This document shows, piece after piece, positions 30,702 to 40,053 of a DNA stretch of 64,000 nt; positions within the stretch are counted from its first letter, which is position 1; every line of letters begins with the position of its first letter. Under the pieces are notes generated by a model. It did no database searches. It saw only the letters and a list, made by a program, of their open reading frames with translations, and had not been told where the DNA came from. The stretch is from the NCBI RefSeq assembly GCF_002959965.1, contig NZ_PREV01000027.1, positions 1,178,001 to 1,242,000 on the forward strand. The letters run 5' to 3'. This stretch comes from Microbulbifer pacificus (GTDB lineage Bacteria; Pseudomonadota; Gammaproteobacteria; Pseudomonadales; Cellvibrionaceae). The position numbers and the translations under genes were made by a program.

Positions 30702-31055
30702 TCAGAGGGTGTGTGTCGGCCGGCTGGATTCGAGCGAACCTGCGAGTAAGGTTTCTATCTTGCTCTGGGCCGTATTTTCCTTGTCGCTGAACTGAATTCC
30801 GATACCCGGTGTTCGGTTACCTTGGGCACCGGTAGGAGTAATCCATACTACTTTTCCGGCAACTGGCAGCTTTTCCGGTTCATCCATCAGGCTGAGAAGC
30901 AGGAAAACCTCATCGCCCAGACTGTAGTTTTTGTCGGTATTGATGAACAGCCCACCATTTTTCACAAATGGCATATAGGCCGCATACAGCACGGATTTGT
31001 CCTGAATTTTCAGTGACAGGATGCCGTTACGGGCACCACCTCCCATACCTTTCAT
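30702..31055 (-). CDS. pilZ: PilZ domain protein (type IV pilus biogenesis)
   Basis: A 117-residue protein matching the founding PilZ of Pseudomonas: ARNGILSLKIQDKSVLYAAY, then FVKNGGLFINTDKNYSLGDE, then KVVWITPTGAQGNRTPGIGI. True PilZ lacks the RxxxR c-di-GMP-binding motif found in other members, and none is evident here, so it most likely acts by binding PilB and FimX-like partners rather than c-di-GMP. The position between holB and tatD is the conserved one. I chose ATG 31055 because its length equals the family's, rather than the TTG 16 codons upstream. Confidence 0.93.
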   Translation of the reverse strand: MKGMGGGARNGILSLKIQDKSVLYAAYMPFVKNGGLFINTDKNYSLGDEVFLLLSLMDEPEKLPVAGKVVWITPTGAQGNRTPGIGIQFSDKENTAQSKIETLLAGSLESSRPTHTL

Positions 31056-31190
31056 ACTCAACCCCGTTCCAGTGGCCGCGGATCCGCTACGGCCTGAATT
31101 CAATGTTTATTTTCCCGCAGTGCCGCGGCGGATGGTCGCTGTAACTTACCCCGCCTGGGTGCGGTGTGTCTACTCGCCCGATAAAAGTCA

Positions 31191-32246
31191 TTACGCCTGA
31201 CGAAACAGCGCCGCCCAGCGAATCATCAGCTCCTCCAACAACAGGCGCTTGTTGGGGTTGCTGTTACCCGAGAGCAGCGCTCTCGCCTTTAACAGCTGGT
31301 CATAAAAGCCGAACAGGCGTTGCATCCCCTGCGGGCCAGCGCCGGGCAGGCGCTGCAGCAGCGACATAATCGTACGCTCGCCACTGCTATCGGTACTTCG
31401 CGCCCGCAGCATCTGGCCAACCCAACTTTGCCAGCACTGTAGTAACAGGTTGAGATCAGCTCCATCACCCGGAGACTCCCAACGACCAGCCAGGGTCACT
31501 GGGCTTTCGTCCCCCCGGGTCAACGCACGGATATCAGCGAGAAACTGTTCGCGCAAGTCGAGGAATTCCGGCTCCATGAGACTGACCGCCAGCAAAGGCG
31601 CGCCACCCGCCAGGGTAAGCGCACCGGTGGCCGCCTCACCTTCTACACCGCTGTCGCTCAACCAGCGCAACGCCGACTGCTGTGGCGGCACCGGGAACGC
31701 AACCGTCTGGCAGCGGCTACGGATGGTCGGAAGTAAGCCTGAGGGGTTGTCGGTAATCAGCAAAAACACCACCGAAGCCGAGGGTTCTTCCAGATTCTTG
31801 AGCAGTGCGTTGGCTGCATTGACATTCATGGCTTCCGCCGGCGCCAACCACACTACCCGCGCGCCTTCACGACCACTTGTACGGCCGACAAACTCACCCA
31901 GCTGCCGGATCTGCTCAACTTTCAATGGCCCCTGGGGCTTTTCCGGTACCACACGGATAAAGTCGGGATGGGAGCCGGCAATACGCAGCTGGCAACCGCG
32001 GCATTCACCGCAGGCCAGCCCGTGTCTGGGCTGATCGCACAATAGCAACGCCGCAAACGCCTCTGCAAAGCGACGCTTGCCGAGTCCCGGTTGACCGCTC
32101 ATCAGCAGAGCATGGGGACAGCGCCCCGCCGTCCACTGGGCGCCAAGTCGTTGCCACTGCGCCGCCTGCCAGGGCAGAGGTGACGGGATGGCCGGCTGTC
32201 TTTCGGCGCAACTTTCTTCTCTCGCAGGATCAGATTTCACAGACAT
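31191..32246 (-). CDS. holB: DNA polymerase III subunit delta'
   Basis: A 351-residue AAA+ clamp-loader subunit. It has a Walker A-like GQPGLGKRRFAEAF near residue 53, a zinc-binding cysteine cluster (CDQPRHGLACGECRGCQL), the Walker B region with LAPAEAMNVNAANALLKNLEE, and the sensor 1/SRC motif DNPSGLLPTIRSRCQ. It helps load the beta clamp onto primed DNA as part of the gamma/tau complex. The start ATG 32246 is three bases from the tmk stop, so the two genes are tightly coupled, as in E. coli. A Walker A with an apparently intact lysine is present, whereas E. coli delta' has a degenerate one. Confidence 0.93.
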   Translation of the reverse strand: MSVKSDPAREESCAERQPAIPSPLPWQAAQWQRLGAQWTAGRCPHALLMSGQPGLGKRRFAEAFAALLLCDQPRHGLACGECRGCQLRIAGSHPDFIRVVPEKPQGPLKVEQIRQLGEFVGRTSGREGARVVWLAPAEAMNVNAANALLKNLEEPSASVVFLLITDNPSGLLPTIRSRCQTVAFPVPPQQSALRWLSDSGVEGEAATGALTLAGGAPLLAVSLMEPEFLDLREQFLADIRALTRGDESPVTLAGRWESPGDGADLNLLLQCWQSWVGQMLRARSTDSSGERTIMSLLQRLPGAGPQGMQRLFGFYDQLLKARALLSGNSNPNKRLLLEELMIRWAALFRQA

Positions 32247-32249
32247 GGC

Positions 32250-32888
32250 TCACGGCGCCGCCGCTATGGTTTCGAGAATATCCGCCAGCTGCTGCTGTAC
32301 TGCGGCCAGTGGCCGGGCGGCGTCGACCATCGCATAACGTGATGGCGAGGCTTCGGCGCGTTCGCGATAGGCCGCGCGCACCTTTTCAAAAAAGACGAGT
32401 TGCTCACTCTCAAACCGATCCGCCTCCCCGGTAGTCGCCGCCCGCTGCAACCCGATGACAGGGTCGAGATCCAGCAGCAATACACGATCCGGGCGCAGGT
32501 CTCCCTGCACCTTCTGTTCGAGCTCGGCGATCAGTCCCCGGTCAAGTCCCCGTCCGCCACCCTGATAGGCGTAGGTAGCATCGGTAAAGCGATCACACAC
32601 CACCCATTTCCCCGCGGCCAGCGCCGGTATGATGACACCACTCAGATGTTGCGCCCGCGCAGCGAACACCATCAGCAATTCGGCTGTGGGATCGACAGCC
32701 TCTTCGCGCTTTTCCAGCAGAAGCGTGCGCAGCTGCTCCGCCAGCGGTGTGCCGCCGGGTTCGCGGGTCTGTACAAAATCGATATCCCGCTCGCGCAGCC
32801 AATGAGTGATGAACTGGAGATTGGTGGACTTGCCTACGCCCTCACCACCTTCCAGGGTGATAAATTTTCCTCTGGGTAAATCTGTCAT
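32250..32888 (-). CDS. tmk: Thymidylate kinase
   Basis: A 212-residue kinase phosphorylating dTMP to dTDP. The P-loop is [15 protein letters not shown] near residue 12, [14 protein letters not shown] is the DRx/P-loop partner segment, [16 protein letters not shown] carries the substrate-binding arginine and tyrosines, and the LID follows. The length is standard. ATG 32888 ([15 protein letters not shown]) was chosen over a start 17 codons upstream, which would overlap the mltG-tmk spacer without family support. The order mltG-tmk-holB is conserved in gammaproteobacteria. Confidence 0.95.
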   Translation of the reverse strand: MTDLPRGKFITLEGGEGVGKSTNLQFITHWLRERDIDFVQTREPGGTPLAEQLRTLLLEKREEAVDPTAELLMVFAARAQHLSGVIIPALAAGKWVVCDRFTDATYAYQGGGRGLDRGLIAELEQKVQGDLRPDRVLLLDLDPVIGLQRAATTGEADRFESEQLVFFEKVRAAYRERAEASPSRYAMVDAARPLAAVQQQLADILETIAAAP

Positions 32889-32953
32889 GGATTCATTATT
32901 GAGTCTGTTGTGTATGAGCGCCGAAATGTCGCGAGCCATATCAGGCTATGCTG

Positions 32954-34063
32954 TCATTCGCGATTTTGGGCTTCCGATGGTGTAGAGCGATAGTCGGAAC
33001 GACGTTTAAGCTGATATTTCTGCACTGCACGATTGTGCTCCTGAAGCGTCGCAGAAAAGTGGTGCGAACCATCCCCCTTGGCCACGAAATACAGAGACTC
33101 GCCGGCCTTCGGGTTCAGCGCCGCACGAATCGCCTCCCGCCCCGGCAGAGCAATCGGTGTTGGTGGCATACCGTTAATCACATACGTGTTGTAGGGAGTC
33201 GCCGCGCGCAGATGTGAGCGGCGAAGGTTGCCGTCATAATTTTCTCCCAAACCGTAAATTACCGTGGGATCGGTCTGCAGGCGCATCCCTTTGTCCAACC
33301 GCCGCACGAACACGCCAGCGATTTCACCGCGCTCCCAGGGAACACCCGTTTCCTTTTCTACAATGGATGCCATGACCAGCGCTTCGTAGGGGTCTTTGTA
33401 AGGCAGATTTTCCGCGCGCTGTTGCCACTCTTCCGCCAATACCGTTTCCATCCGTGCGTAAGCCTGGCGCAGCAGATCCAGATCGGAAGAGCCTGAGCGA
33501 TACACATAAGTGTCGGGAAAAATTCGCCCCTCTGGATTCCCTTCAATGCCGAGCGCAGTAGCCGCAGCGGCCACCGTTTCACCGGCTGGCGTGGATTTGA
33601 CTCGCGTAGCCTTACGGATCTGTGTCAGTGCCTGCTGAAATGTCCATCCCTCTACCAACGTCACCCGATAACGGGTGACATCGCCACGATGGAGACGACC
33701 TACCAGATCCATGGCATTACTGCCTGCGGGAATCATATATTCCCCCGGGTGAATACTGCCCTGCTCTTTTATCCTGGCATATACCCGTACCCAGATGGGT
33801 GAGCGCACAACGCCCTGTTCGTGCAACTGGGAGATAACCCGGGAGAGATTGCTACCGGCTTCTACATCCATCCGCAGCCCCTCAACGGGAAGAGATAACG
33901 GCTTGACCAGTGCATTCTGCACAGACCAGAACACGGCTGTGGCACCGGCAACTCCCAGGAAAAACAGCAGGAGAAAACCACGCAGCCAGGCGTTCAACCC
34001 TCGCTTGCGGCCTTCTGAGCCCCTTGTTCTCGCACTTGAGGATTTTTTCTTTTTATCTACCAC
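32954..34063 (-). CDS. mltG: Endolytic murein transglycosylase MltG
   Basis: A 369-residue inner-membrane enzyme that cleaves nascent glycan strands and sets their length. A basic cytoplasmic N-terminus (KKKKSSSARTRG) precedes a membrane helix at about residues 27-47 (FLLLFFLGVAGATAVFW). The periplasmic part has a LysM-like region and the YceG catalytic domain with MASIVEKETG, which contains the catalytic glutamate, and QTDPTVIYGLG. The start is GTG 34063, seven bases after the pabC stop, with AGAGG just upstream. The longer open frame into pabC is a shadow. The pabC-mltG-tmk order is conserved. Confidence 0.94.
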   Translation of the reverse strand: MVDKKKKSSSARTRGSEGRKRGLNAWLRGFLLLFFLGVAGATAVFWSVQNALVKPLSLPVEGLRMDVEAGSNLSRVISQLHEQGVVRSPIWVRVYARIKEQGSIHPGEYMIPAGSNAMDLVGRLHRGDVTRYRVTLVEGWTFQQALTQIRKATRVKSTPAGETVAAAATALGIEGNPEGRIFPDTYVYRSGSSDLDLLRQAYARMETVLAEEWQQRAENLPYKDPYEALVMASIVEKETGVPWERGEIAGVFVRRLDKGMRLQTDPTVIYGLGENYDGNLRRSHLRAATPYNTYVINGMPPTPIALPGREAIRAALNPKAGESLYFVAKGDGSHHFSATLQEHNRAVQKYQLKRRSDYRSTPSEAQNRE

Positions 34064-34070
34064 CGTGCCT

Positions 34071-34934
34071 CTACCATAAATTTTCACCGACCAGTTGCTG
34101 CAATGCCCTCGTTGCGGGACCGGTGGATATCCGCAGTGCCGCTTTACCATCCAGCCCCTGCAGACCCACCACAGGGACCACACCACGCACACTGTTGCAG
34201 ACCGCCAGCTCATCTGCCAACAGCAGGTCTTCACACGTCAGCGGATGTTCGCTGATTTTTGCGTGACTCGCCAGCCATTCAAGCATCACGCCCCGGACAC
34301 CACACTCGGACAGATCCGGAGTCAGCCAGCAACCGCCGTCGCGCACTAGCAAATTGCAGCGCAGCGCTTCAATCACGTGTCCGTGGCGATCCAGCAGCAG
34401 CCCTTCCGGCAGTGGCTCGGCCGCTGATACTCGAGGCAACTCTGCCGCGGCGCGCTCATACAAGGTGCGCTGCAGTAATTTACAGCCAGCCGCCGCTACT
34501 GGCGCGCAACCACTTCTCGTTTCCGTATTACTGGAGAAAGTAAATAGAGATACAGAAGCCTCTGGCTCCAGTCGAGTCTCACAGCAGATAAGGTTAACGC
34601 CGAGATCCCAGGGAGACGAAACCTCAAGTGGCACAGCACTAAAATCCCAGCACGGCGCCCCACGCCAATTGCCATAACGGAAACGTATCCTGGCACCGTA
34701 TAGCCAGTTTTTCGTTTGCAGGGCAATTTTCTCCGCTGCTGTCTTGACCTGCGAGTGCAAAAAAGAGTCCGCGCCCGCGCAACGGGTAAAGCGCGCGAGA
34801 TGCAGCGACAGCAGAGGAATTGAGCCCCGGGCGGCATGCATGGTCTCCAGCAGACCGCAGGAAAACTCACCATCACCGGGCAACAGTTCCCGACTGCCCG
34901 ACGAGGAATAAAATATTGAGGCTGGCTGGGTCAC
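34071..34934 (-). CDS. pabC: Aminodeoxychorismate lyase
   Basis: A 287-residue fold-type IV PLP enzyme that converts aminodeoxychorismate to 4-aminobenzoate and pyruvate, completing pABA synthesis begun by PabB (10.4 kb). The N-terminal FSCGLLETMHAARGSIPLL block and a lysine in AAGCKLLQRTLYE fit the PLP attachment region. EALRCNLLVRDG replaces the more usual ExxSSNLF, a divergent but recognisable phosphate-loop segment. GTG 34934 (VTQPASIFYSS) is the likely start. It lies in the conserved fabF-pabC-mltG order, which supports the assignment more than the sequence does, because the family overlaps with branched-chain aminotransferases. Confidence 0.88.
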   Translation of the reverse strand: MTQPASIFYSSSGSRELLPGDGEFSCGLLETMHAARGSIPLLSLHLARFTRCAGADSFLHSQVKTAAEKIALQTKNWLYGARIRFRYGNWRGAPCWDFSAVPLEVSSPWDLGVNLICCETRLEPEASVSLFTFSSNTETRSGCAPVAAAGCKLLQRTLYERAAAELPRVSAAEPLPEGLLLDRHGHVIEALRCNLLVRDGGCWLTPDLSECGVRGVMLEWLASHAKISEHPLTCEDLLLADELAVCNSVRGVVPVVGLQGLDGKAALRISTGPATRALQQLVGENLW

Positions 34935-35007
34935 GAAGAAAGGGAAGCGGCGCAGGTGCGATCCGTAAGAAGCGCACCCACTGCTTTTGACAATGTCAGA
35001 GCTGACA

Positions 35008-36249
35008 TTACACCCGCTGAAAAATCAGCGAGCCGTTGGTACCACCAAATCCGAAGGAATTGGAAAGCACCGCGTCGATGTTCATCTCCTGCGCGGTATG
35101 AGGCACCAGATTCACACCCAGGCACTCTTCATCCACGTTATCCAGATTGATCGTGGGTGGAGCGATTTGATCCTGCAACGCCATCACCGAGAAAATCGCT
35201 TCGATAGCGCCCGCAGCACCCAGCAAGTGACCAGTCATGGACTTGGTGGAGCTTACCGCAAGCTGATCCAGGCATCCCTCGAACACCGAACGCACCGCGG
35301 CAATTTCAGCCTTATCACCCAGCGGGGTGGAAGTACCGTGGGCATTGATGTACTGGATTGCAGATGCCTCAAGCCCCGCATCTTTCAGCGCATTGGCCAT
35401 GGACAGTGCAGCGCCGGCGCCGTCTTCGGGCGGAGAGGTCATATGGTGCGCATCGCCACTCATACCAAAGCCGCTCAACTCTGCGTAGATTTTTGCTCCA
35501 CGGGCTTTCGCATGTTCGTACTCTTCAAGCACCAGAACACCAGCGCCCTCACCCAGCACGAATCCGTCGCGATCGCTGTCCCACGGGCGACTGGCCGCCT
35601 GCGGGTTGTCGTTGCGGGTAGAAAGTGCGCGCGCCGCACAGAATCCACCAAGACCGACGGGCGTGGTCACCATTTCCGCGCCGCCACACACCATTACGTC
35701 GGCATCGCCGTACTGGATGGTGCGAAGGCCAAGGCCAATAGCGTGGGTGCCGGTGGTGCAGGCGGTCGTAGTGGAAAGGTTCGGACCTTTCATACCGTAC
35801 TTGATCGACAGATTTCCGGACACCATGTTGATGATGGCTCCCGGCACAAAAAATGGAGAAACCCGGCGCGGGCCTTTCTCCGCGATCAGCAAGGCGTTGT
35901 TTTCAATCGCGGCGATACCGCCCATACCGGAACCGATGCAGGCACCGACACGCGGGGCATTGGTTTCGGTTACCTGCAGGCCAGAATCTTCAACAGCCTG
36001 AATCGCAGCGCTCAGGCCATACTGTAAAAACATATCCATCTTGCGCGCGTCTTTCTGCGCAACGTGGGGCTCGGGGTCAAAGTTTTTAACCGTCGCGGCA
36101 AACTGAGTGCTGAACGCCGATACATCAAAGGTGTCAATCGGCACTACGCCACTGGTGCCAGCCAACAAGGCGGACCAGGTATCTTCAAGGGTATTTCCCA
36201 GTGGGCTGACTGCGCCCATTCCGGTAATAACAACTCTTCTACGCGACAC
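35008..36249 (-). CDS. fabF: 3-oxoacyl-ACP synthase II
   Basis: A 413-residue condensing enzyme that elongates acyl-ACP with malonyl-ACP and controls unsaturated fatty acid chain length. The Cys-His-His triad is intact: [16 protein letters not shown] contains the nucleophilic cysteine, [11 protein letters not shown] the first histidine and [12 protein letters not shown] the second. GTG 36249 is chosen because GGAGG at 36255-36259 is correctly spaced; TTG 36270 would add seven residues. It is downstream of acpP, from which a long hairpin (36333-36365) separates it. No terminator is present between the two genes. Confidence 0.96.
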   Translation of the reverse strand: MSRRRVVITGMGAVSPLGNTLEDTWSALLAGTSGVVPIDTFDVSAFSTQFAATVKNFDPEPHVAQKDARKMDMFLQYGLSAAIQAVEDSGLQVTETNAPRVGACIGSGMGGIAAIENNALLIAEKGPRRVSPFFVPGAIINMVSGNLSIKYGMKGPNLSTTTACTTGTHAIGLGLRTIQYGDADVMVCGGAEMVTTPVGLGGFCAARALSTRNDNPQAASRPWDSDRDGFVLGEGAGVLVLEEYEHAKARGAKIYAELSGFGMSGDAHHMTSPPEDGAGAALSMANALKDAGLEASAIQYINAHGTSTPLGDKAEIAAVRSVFEGCLDQLAVSSTKSMTGHLLGAAGAIEAIFSVMALQDQIAPPTINLDNVDEECLGVNLVPHTAQEMNIDAVLSNSFGFGGTNGSLIFQRV

Positions 36250-36332
36250 TTGCGCCTCCCCCGAAATCAATCAAACACGCCGGAAACTATACTGCTTATA
36301 CCGGTCGTTTATTTACAAGGTTCAAATAGACG

Positions 36333-36365
36333 GAGAGCCGCGCTATGTAACATAGAACGGCTCTC
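36333..36365 (-). promoter_or_regulatory. Hairpin in the acpP-fabF intergenic region
   Basis: GAGAGCCG at 36333-36340 pairs with CGGCTCTC at 36358-36365, and CTATG (36343-36347) with CATAG (36351-36355), separated by a 2x2 internal loop. No T run follows on the minus strand, so it is unlikely to be a full terminator. It may stabilise acpP mRNA or partly reduce read-through to fabF. Confidence 0.6.
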
Positions 36366-36419
36366 ACAGTACTTCAGTAACGGGCCTAATTACCCCTTAC
36401 CTGAGCTATCCAGCTGGGA

Positions 36420-36656
36420 TCAACCGAGGTTCTGGTTGATGTAATCGATGGCCAGCTGAACAGTAGTGATTTTTTCTGCTTCTTCGTCAGGAATCTCAGT
36501 TTCGAATTCCTCTTCCAAAGCCATTACCAGCTCAACTGTGTCGAGGGAGTCAGCGCCCAGATCTTCAACAAAGGATGCTTCAGGTTTTACATCTTCTTCC
36601 TTCACGCCCAGTTGTTCAGCAACGATCTTTTTTACGCGCTCTTCAATGCTGCTCAT
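36420..36656 (-). CDS. acpP: Acyl carrier protein
   Basis: A 78-residue, strongly acidic four-helix protein. The 4'-phosphopantetheine attachment site is Ser37 in [12 protein letters not shown], and the whole sequence follows E. coli AcpP, from the N-terminal [17 protein letters not shown] to helix IV ending in INQNLG. It carries the growing fatty acyl chain and also supplies acyl groups for lipid A and lipoate. It lies between fabG and fabF, as usual, with a likely own promoter at 36773-36801 and a hairpin behind it, both fitting its need for much higher expression than its neighbours. Confidence 0.98.
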   Translation of the reverse strand: MSSIEERVKKIVAEQLGVKEEDVKPEASFVEDLGADSLDTVELVMALEEEFETEIPDEEAEKITTVQLAIDYINQNLG

Positions 36657-36772
36657 GATTCAATTTAACTCCTAGTGGATAAAAATCTGATTTGGTCGCT
36701 GTTTAAAAGTTGCCCACGTTATGTGGTGATTCAGCAACCGGCTAACACAGCTTATGGTTAATGCGAGGCGGC

Positions 36773-36801
36773 ATTGTACCCTGATTTTTTCGGGATGTAA
36801 T
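36773..36801 (-). promoter_or_regulatory. Putative acpP promoter
   Basis: On the minus strand, ATTACA (36796-36801) and TACAAT (36773-36778) are 17 bases apart and match sigma-70 hexamers at 4/6 and 5/6. The distance to the acpP start implies a leader of about 110 bases. Confidence 0.5.
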
Positions 36802-36880
36802 GCACCGACTCCCAGCAACCCATGAATGATAAATTTTTCTTTATCAATCAATCGTTTAGGGTAATTTTCTCGAAAGAAAA

Positions 36881-37636
36881 TCAGCCCATATACATGCCGC
36901 CATTCACATGAATGGTCTCTCCGGTCACATAGCCGCCAGCGTCACTGGCCAAAAATGCGACAACCGATGCAATCTCTTCTGGCGCACCCAATCGGCCCAG
37001 CGGAATCTTGGTCATCAGCGCTTCGCGCTGCGCTTCCGGCAACACTTTTGTCATATCTGTGTCGATGAATCCGGGGGCCACCGTATTGACGGTAATTCCA
37101 CGAGAGCCAACTTCCGCCGCCAGTGCGCGAGCAAAGCCCGCGACGCCGGCCTTGGTAGCAGCGTAGTTGCTCTGGCCGGGATTGCCCATGCTGCCGACAA
37201 CGGAGCTGATATTGATAATTCGCCCCCAGCGCGCCTTGGTCATATCCCGCAGACAGCTTTTGGTCACACGATAGACCGCCGTGAGGTTGGTATTCAGCAC
37301 CGAATCCCACTCGTCGTCCTTCATGCGCATCAACAGATTGTCCTGGGTGATACCGGCGTTGTTAACAAGAATCGTGGGCGCACCGAATTCGGTTTTCACG
37401 GAATCCAACACAGCGCTGACGCTGTCTGGGTTGGTGACATCCAGTTCTTTGCCGGCACCTTTAACGCCCTTCTCCGCAAATCGCGCGGAAATTTTTTCCG
37501 CACCGGCGGTGCTGGTCGCCGTACCAATCACGATGGCACCCTGAGCCCCCAGCAAATCTGCAATAGCAGCACCAATGCCGCGGCTGGCGCCAGTTACCAG
37601 GGCTACCTTACCTTCGAGCGACGTTGAAAAAGACAT
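36881..37636 (-). CDS. fabG: 3-oxoacyl-ACP reductase
   Basis: A 251-residue short-chain dehydrogenase reducing 3-oxoacyl-ACP with NADPH in fatty acid elongation. The cofactor motif VTGASRGIGAAIADLL is at the N-terminus and NNAGITQDNLLMRM in the middle. The catalytic serine and YxxxK are in ISSVVGSMGNPGQSNYAATKAG, and the C-terminus has NTVAPGFIDTDMTKVL. Start ATG 37636 (MSFSTSLEGKVALV) was chosen over a 90-codon extension that has no homology and would extend into the fabD-fabG spacer. The fabD-fabG-acpP order is standard. Confidence 0.96.
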   Translation of the reverse strand: MSFSTSLEGKVALVTGASRGIGAAIADLLGAQGAIVIGTATSTAGAEKISARFAEKGVKGAGKELDVTNPDSVSAVLDSVKTEFGAPTILVNNAGITQDNLLMRMKDDEWDSVLNTNLTAVYRVTKSCLRDMTKARWGRIINISSVVGSMGNPGQSNYAATKAGVAGFARALAAEVGSRGITVNTVAPGFIDTDMTKVLPEAQREALMTKIPLGRLGAPEEIASVVAFLASDAGGYVTGETIHVNGGMYMG

Positions 37637-37709
37637 AGTTTCTCCCGTTGTCCAATGGATCGCGTCATCCGCCGCAAGGCAGTCGCGCGATCTACCGACG
37701 TTGTTCGTT

Positions 37710-38654
37710 TTATTGTGCGGTGGATTTAACGGCTTCAGACAACTGCGCCGGCGTTTCGATATTGTGTGCGACAAGATTGCGATCAATACGTTTCGCCAGC
37801 CCTGCCAATACCTTGCCCGGACCGCACTCGACCAACTGCGCGATACCCGCCGCAGCCATAGCCTGAACGCACGATGTCCAGCGCACCGGACTGTAGATCT
37901 GTTCAATCATCAACGACTTGATCGCGGCCGGATCAGACTCCGGTTTTGCATGCACATTGTGAATGACCGGCACTTGAGGCGCGAGGAACGCAGTGGCCTC
38001 AATCTGTGGCGCCAGCTTTTCTGCAGCGGGGCGCATTAGTTCGGTATGGAAAGGCGCGCTGACCGGCAGCGGCATAGCACGTTTGGCTCCCGCTGCCTTA
38101 CAGGCCTCAATCGCGCGCTCCACAGCCGCGGAGCTGCCGGCAATCACCACCTGACCTGGCGAGTTGTAGTTCACCGCCGCCACGACCGCGCCCTGTGCAG
38201 CCTCTGCGCAGGCCGCCTCCACAGCGGGATCCTCCAGGCCGATCACTGCTGCCATGGCACCCTCGCCCGCTGGCACGGCTTCCTGCATAAGGCGGCCGCG
38301 CTCACGCACCAGGCGCACCGCATCTTCAAATGCCAAAACACCAGAGCAGACCAATGCAGACCACTCACCAAGGCTGTGCCCCGCCATCAATGCGGGCTTT
38401 ACACCACCCTGCGACAGCCAGGCGCGATACAGCGCCACACTCGCAGTGAGCAACAGCGGCTGGGTGCGTTCGGTAAGGTTGATATCTTCCTGAACACCAT
38501 TCTGTACCAGATCCCACAGATCGTAGCCAAGAACGGAGGAAGCTTCGGAAAAGGTTGCGTTGATTTCAGGGAAGGCCGCGGCCGCCTCCGCCAACATACC
38601 GATCTGCTGAGAACCCTGACCGGGAAATACAAACGCCAAAACTGGATTGGTCAT
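37710..38654 (-). CDS. fabD: Malonyl-CoA:ACP transacylase
   Basis: A 314-residue enzyme moving malonyl from CoA to ACP. The GQGSQQIGM block at the N-terminus, the nucleophile elbow GHSLGEWSALV with its serine, the arginine-containing RGRLMQEAVPAGEGAMAAV and the SAPFHTELM histidine segment are all present. Start ATG 38654 (MTNPVLAFVFPGQGSQ) has a better N-terminus than a position six codons upstream. It follows plsX directly, without a fabH in between, and precedes fabG by about 70 bases. Confidence 0.96.
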   Translation of the reverse strand: MTNPVLAFVFPGQGSQQIGMLAEAAAAFPEINATFSEASSVLGYDLWDLVQNGVQEDINLTERTQPLLLTASVALYRAWLSQGGVKPALMAGHSLGEWSALVCSGVLAFEDAVRLVRERGRLMQEAVPAGEGAMAAVIGLEDPAVEAACAEAAQGAVVAAVNYNSPGQVVIAGSSAAVERAIEACKAAGAKRAMPLPVSAPFHTELMRPAAEKLAPQIEATAFLAPQVPVIHNVHAKPESDPAAIKSLMIEQIYSPVRWTSCVQAMAAAGIAQLVECGPGKVLAGLAKRIDRNLVAHNIETPAQLSEAVKSTAQ

Positions 38655-38731
38655 GGAACATCCTTCAACCAAATAAGTGGAGCCTTAACTGGGAGGGCCA
38701 GGAAGCGGACATCACCGACCAAGGCAGCAGC

Positions 38732-39766
38732 TCAATCACACCCTGTCGGGCGCTGGGCCTGCAAAGCCATTGCGGCACCCAGTTGCTGCGCAAGGTCTGA
38801 CTCTGCACACTCCTTCGCGGTTAGCATAGCGCGGTAAAACGCCTCACTACTGGCACCGCCGTGGCTCTTGATGACGTTGCCTTCCAGCCCTAAAAAGCTG
38901 GCGCCATTATAGCGACCGGGTTCTAGCTGTGCGCGCCATTTTCGCAACAAATTTATGGCTAATTGGCCAAAAAAACGCTTGATCGGCGCTTTTTTGTCGA
39001 TGGTAAACGTTTTTTGACCAATAAGTCGGATGACGCCCTCGGCGGATTTCATGGCGACATTTCCCATCAGGCCATTGCACACCACAACGTCGACAATACC
39101 GGTAAAAATATCGTGCCCTTCTACAAACCCCACGTAGTTAATACCTGGCAGCGCTTGCAGCAGCTGGCCGGCACGGCGAATTTCCTCAGTCCCCTTGTGC
39201 TCCTCCGCACCGATATTCAGCAGCGCGACAGTCAGATCGGACTTGCCGGAAAACACTCTCTGCGCCTCAACCCCCATGCGGGCAAACTGCACCAGATCTT
39301 CCGCCGTGCAATCGATATTCGCGCCGAGATCCAGCAGAAAACAGGAACCATCCTCCGTGGGAAGAGATTTTCCGAGCGCCGGGCGTCGCACCCCTTCAAC
39401 GGTTCCCACGATACTGCGGCCGAGCGCCAACAGCGCCCCGGTATTGCCAGCAGTCACCATAGCGCCGCAGTCGCCACCGGCTACCGCCTCCAGCGCCCGC
39501 GCCATCGACGACTCACGCTTGTGCCGTAACGCCTGCACGGGATTGCAGCCCTGGGTTATTACCTGGGCACAGTCAATCACCTCGAGACGCTCACGCACCG
39601 AGGGTGGTTCTTTGATCAGAAGGGTTTGCAGCTGGGAACGGGGGCCGAACAGTTTCAGTTCTGCCTGAGGGAATCGAATAAGAAATCTTGAGCAGGCCGG
39701 AACGACAGAGCGGGGACCTAAGTCCCCGCCCATCGCATCCACGGCCAATCGCAATTGGCTGGACAA
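38732..39766 (-). CDS. plsX: Phosphate acyltransferase PlsX
   Basis: A 344-residue enzyme making acyl-phosphate from acyl-ACP for the first acylation of glycerol-3-phosphate (with PlsY). LAVDAMGGDLGP at the N-terminus and the glycine-rich core with NTGALLALGR are the family signatures. The start is probably TTG 39766, three bases after the rpmF stop, because a GAAGAG is placed upstream and the MGGD segment follows after 11 residues. The rpmF-plsX-fab order is the gammaproteobacterial one, but the next gene is fabD, not fabH. Confidence 0.93.
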   Translation of the reverse strand: MSSQLRLAVDAMGGDLGPRSVVPACSRFLIRFPQAELKLFGPRSQLQTLLIKEPPSVRERLEVIDCAQVITQGCNPVQALRHKRESSMARALEAVAGGDCGAMVTAGNTGALLALGRSIVGTVEGVRRPALGKSLPTEDGSCFLLDLGANIDCTAEDLVQFARMGVEAQRVFSGKSDLTVALLNIGAEEHKGTEEIRRAGQLLQALPGINYVGFVEGHDIFTGIVDVVVCNGLMGNVAMKSAEGVIRLIGQKTFTIDKKAPIKRFFGQLAINLLRKWRAQLEPGRYNGASFLGLEGNVIKSHGGASSEAFYRAMLTAKECAESDLAQQLGAAMALQAQRPTGCD

Positions 39767-39769
39767 AGC

Positions 39770-39961
39770 TTACTCTTCTTCGGAAGAGCCGCCGACATCG
39801 ATCACTTTGCGACCACGGTAGAAACCGTCTTTGGTCACGTGGTGACGGTGGTGTTTCTCACCAGTAGTCGGATCTACGGACAGAGTCGGTCCGCTCAGCG
39901 CATCGTGGGAACGACGCATGCCGCGACGGGAACGGGTTTTTTTGTTCTGCTGAACAGCCAT
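39770..39961 (-). CDS. rpmF: Large ribosomal subunit protein bL32
   Basis: A 63-residue basic protein beginning [20 protein letters not shown], the invariant start of bL32, with a histidine-rich [20 protein letters not shown] segment. The zinc-binding cysteines of some bL32 forms are absent, so this is the cysteine-free type. An acidic tail (GGSSEEE) closes the protein. It lies between yceD and plsX and is co-transcribed with them, coupling ribosome and lipid synthesis. Confidence 0.97.
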   Translation of the reverse strand: MAVQQNKKTRSRRGMRRSHDALSGPTLSVDPTTGEKHHRHHVTKDGFYRGRKVIDVGGSSEEE

Positions 39962-40053
39962 GTGGTGCTCCTAAACATACTTAACAGTTAACACCGGAAC
40001 CGGGGCGCCTACCGGCGAGCCCAAACCCTTCAAACATCCCTCGAGACCAGCGC

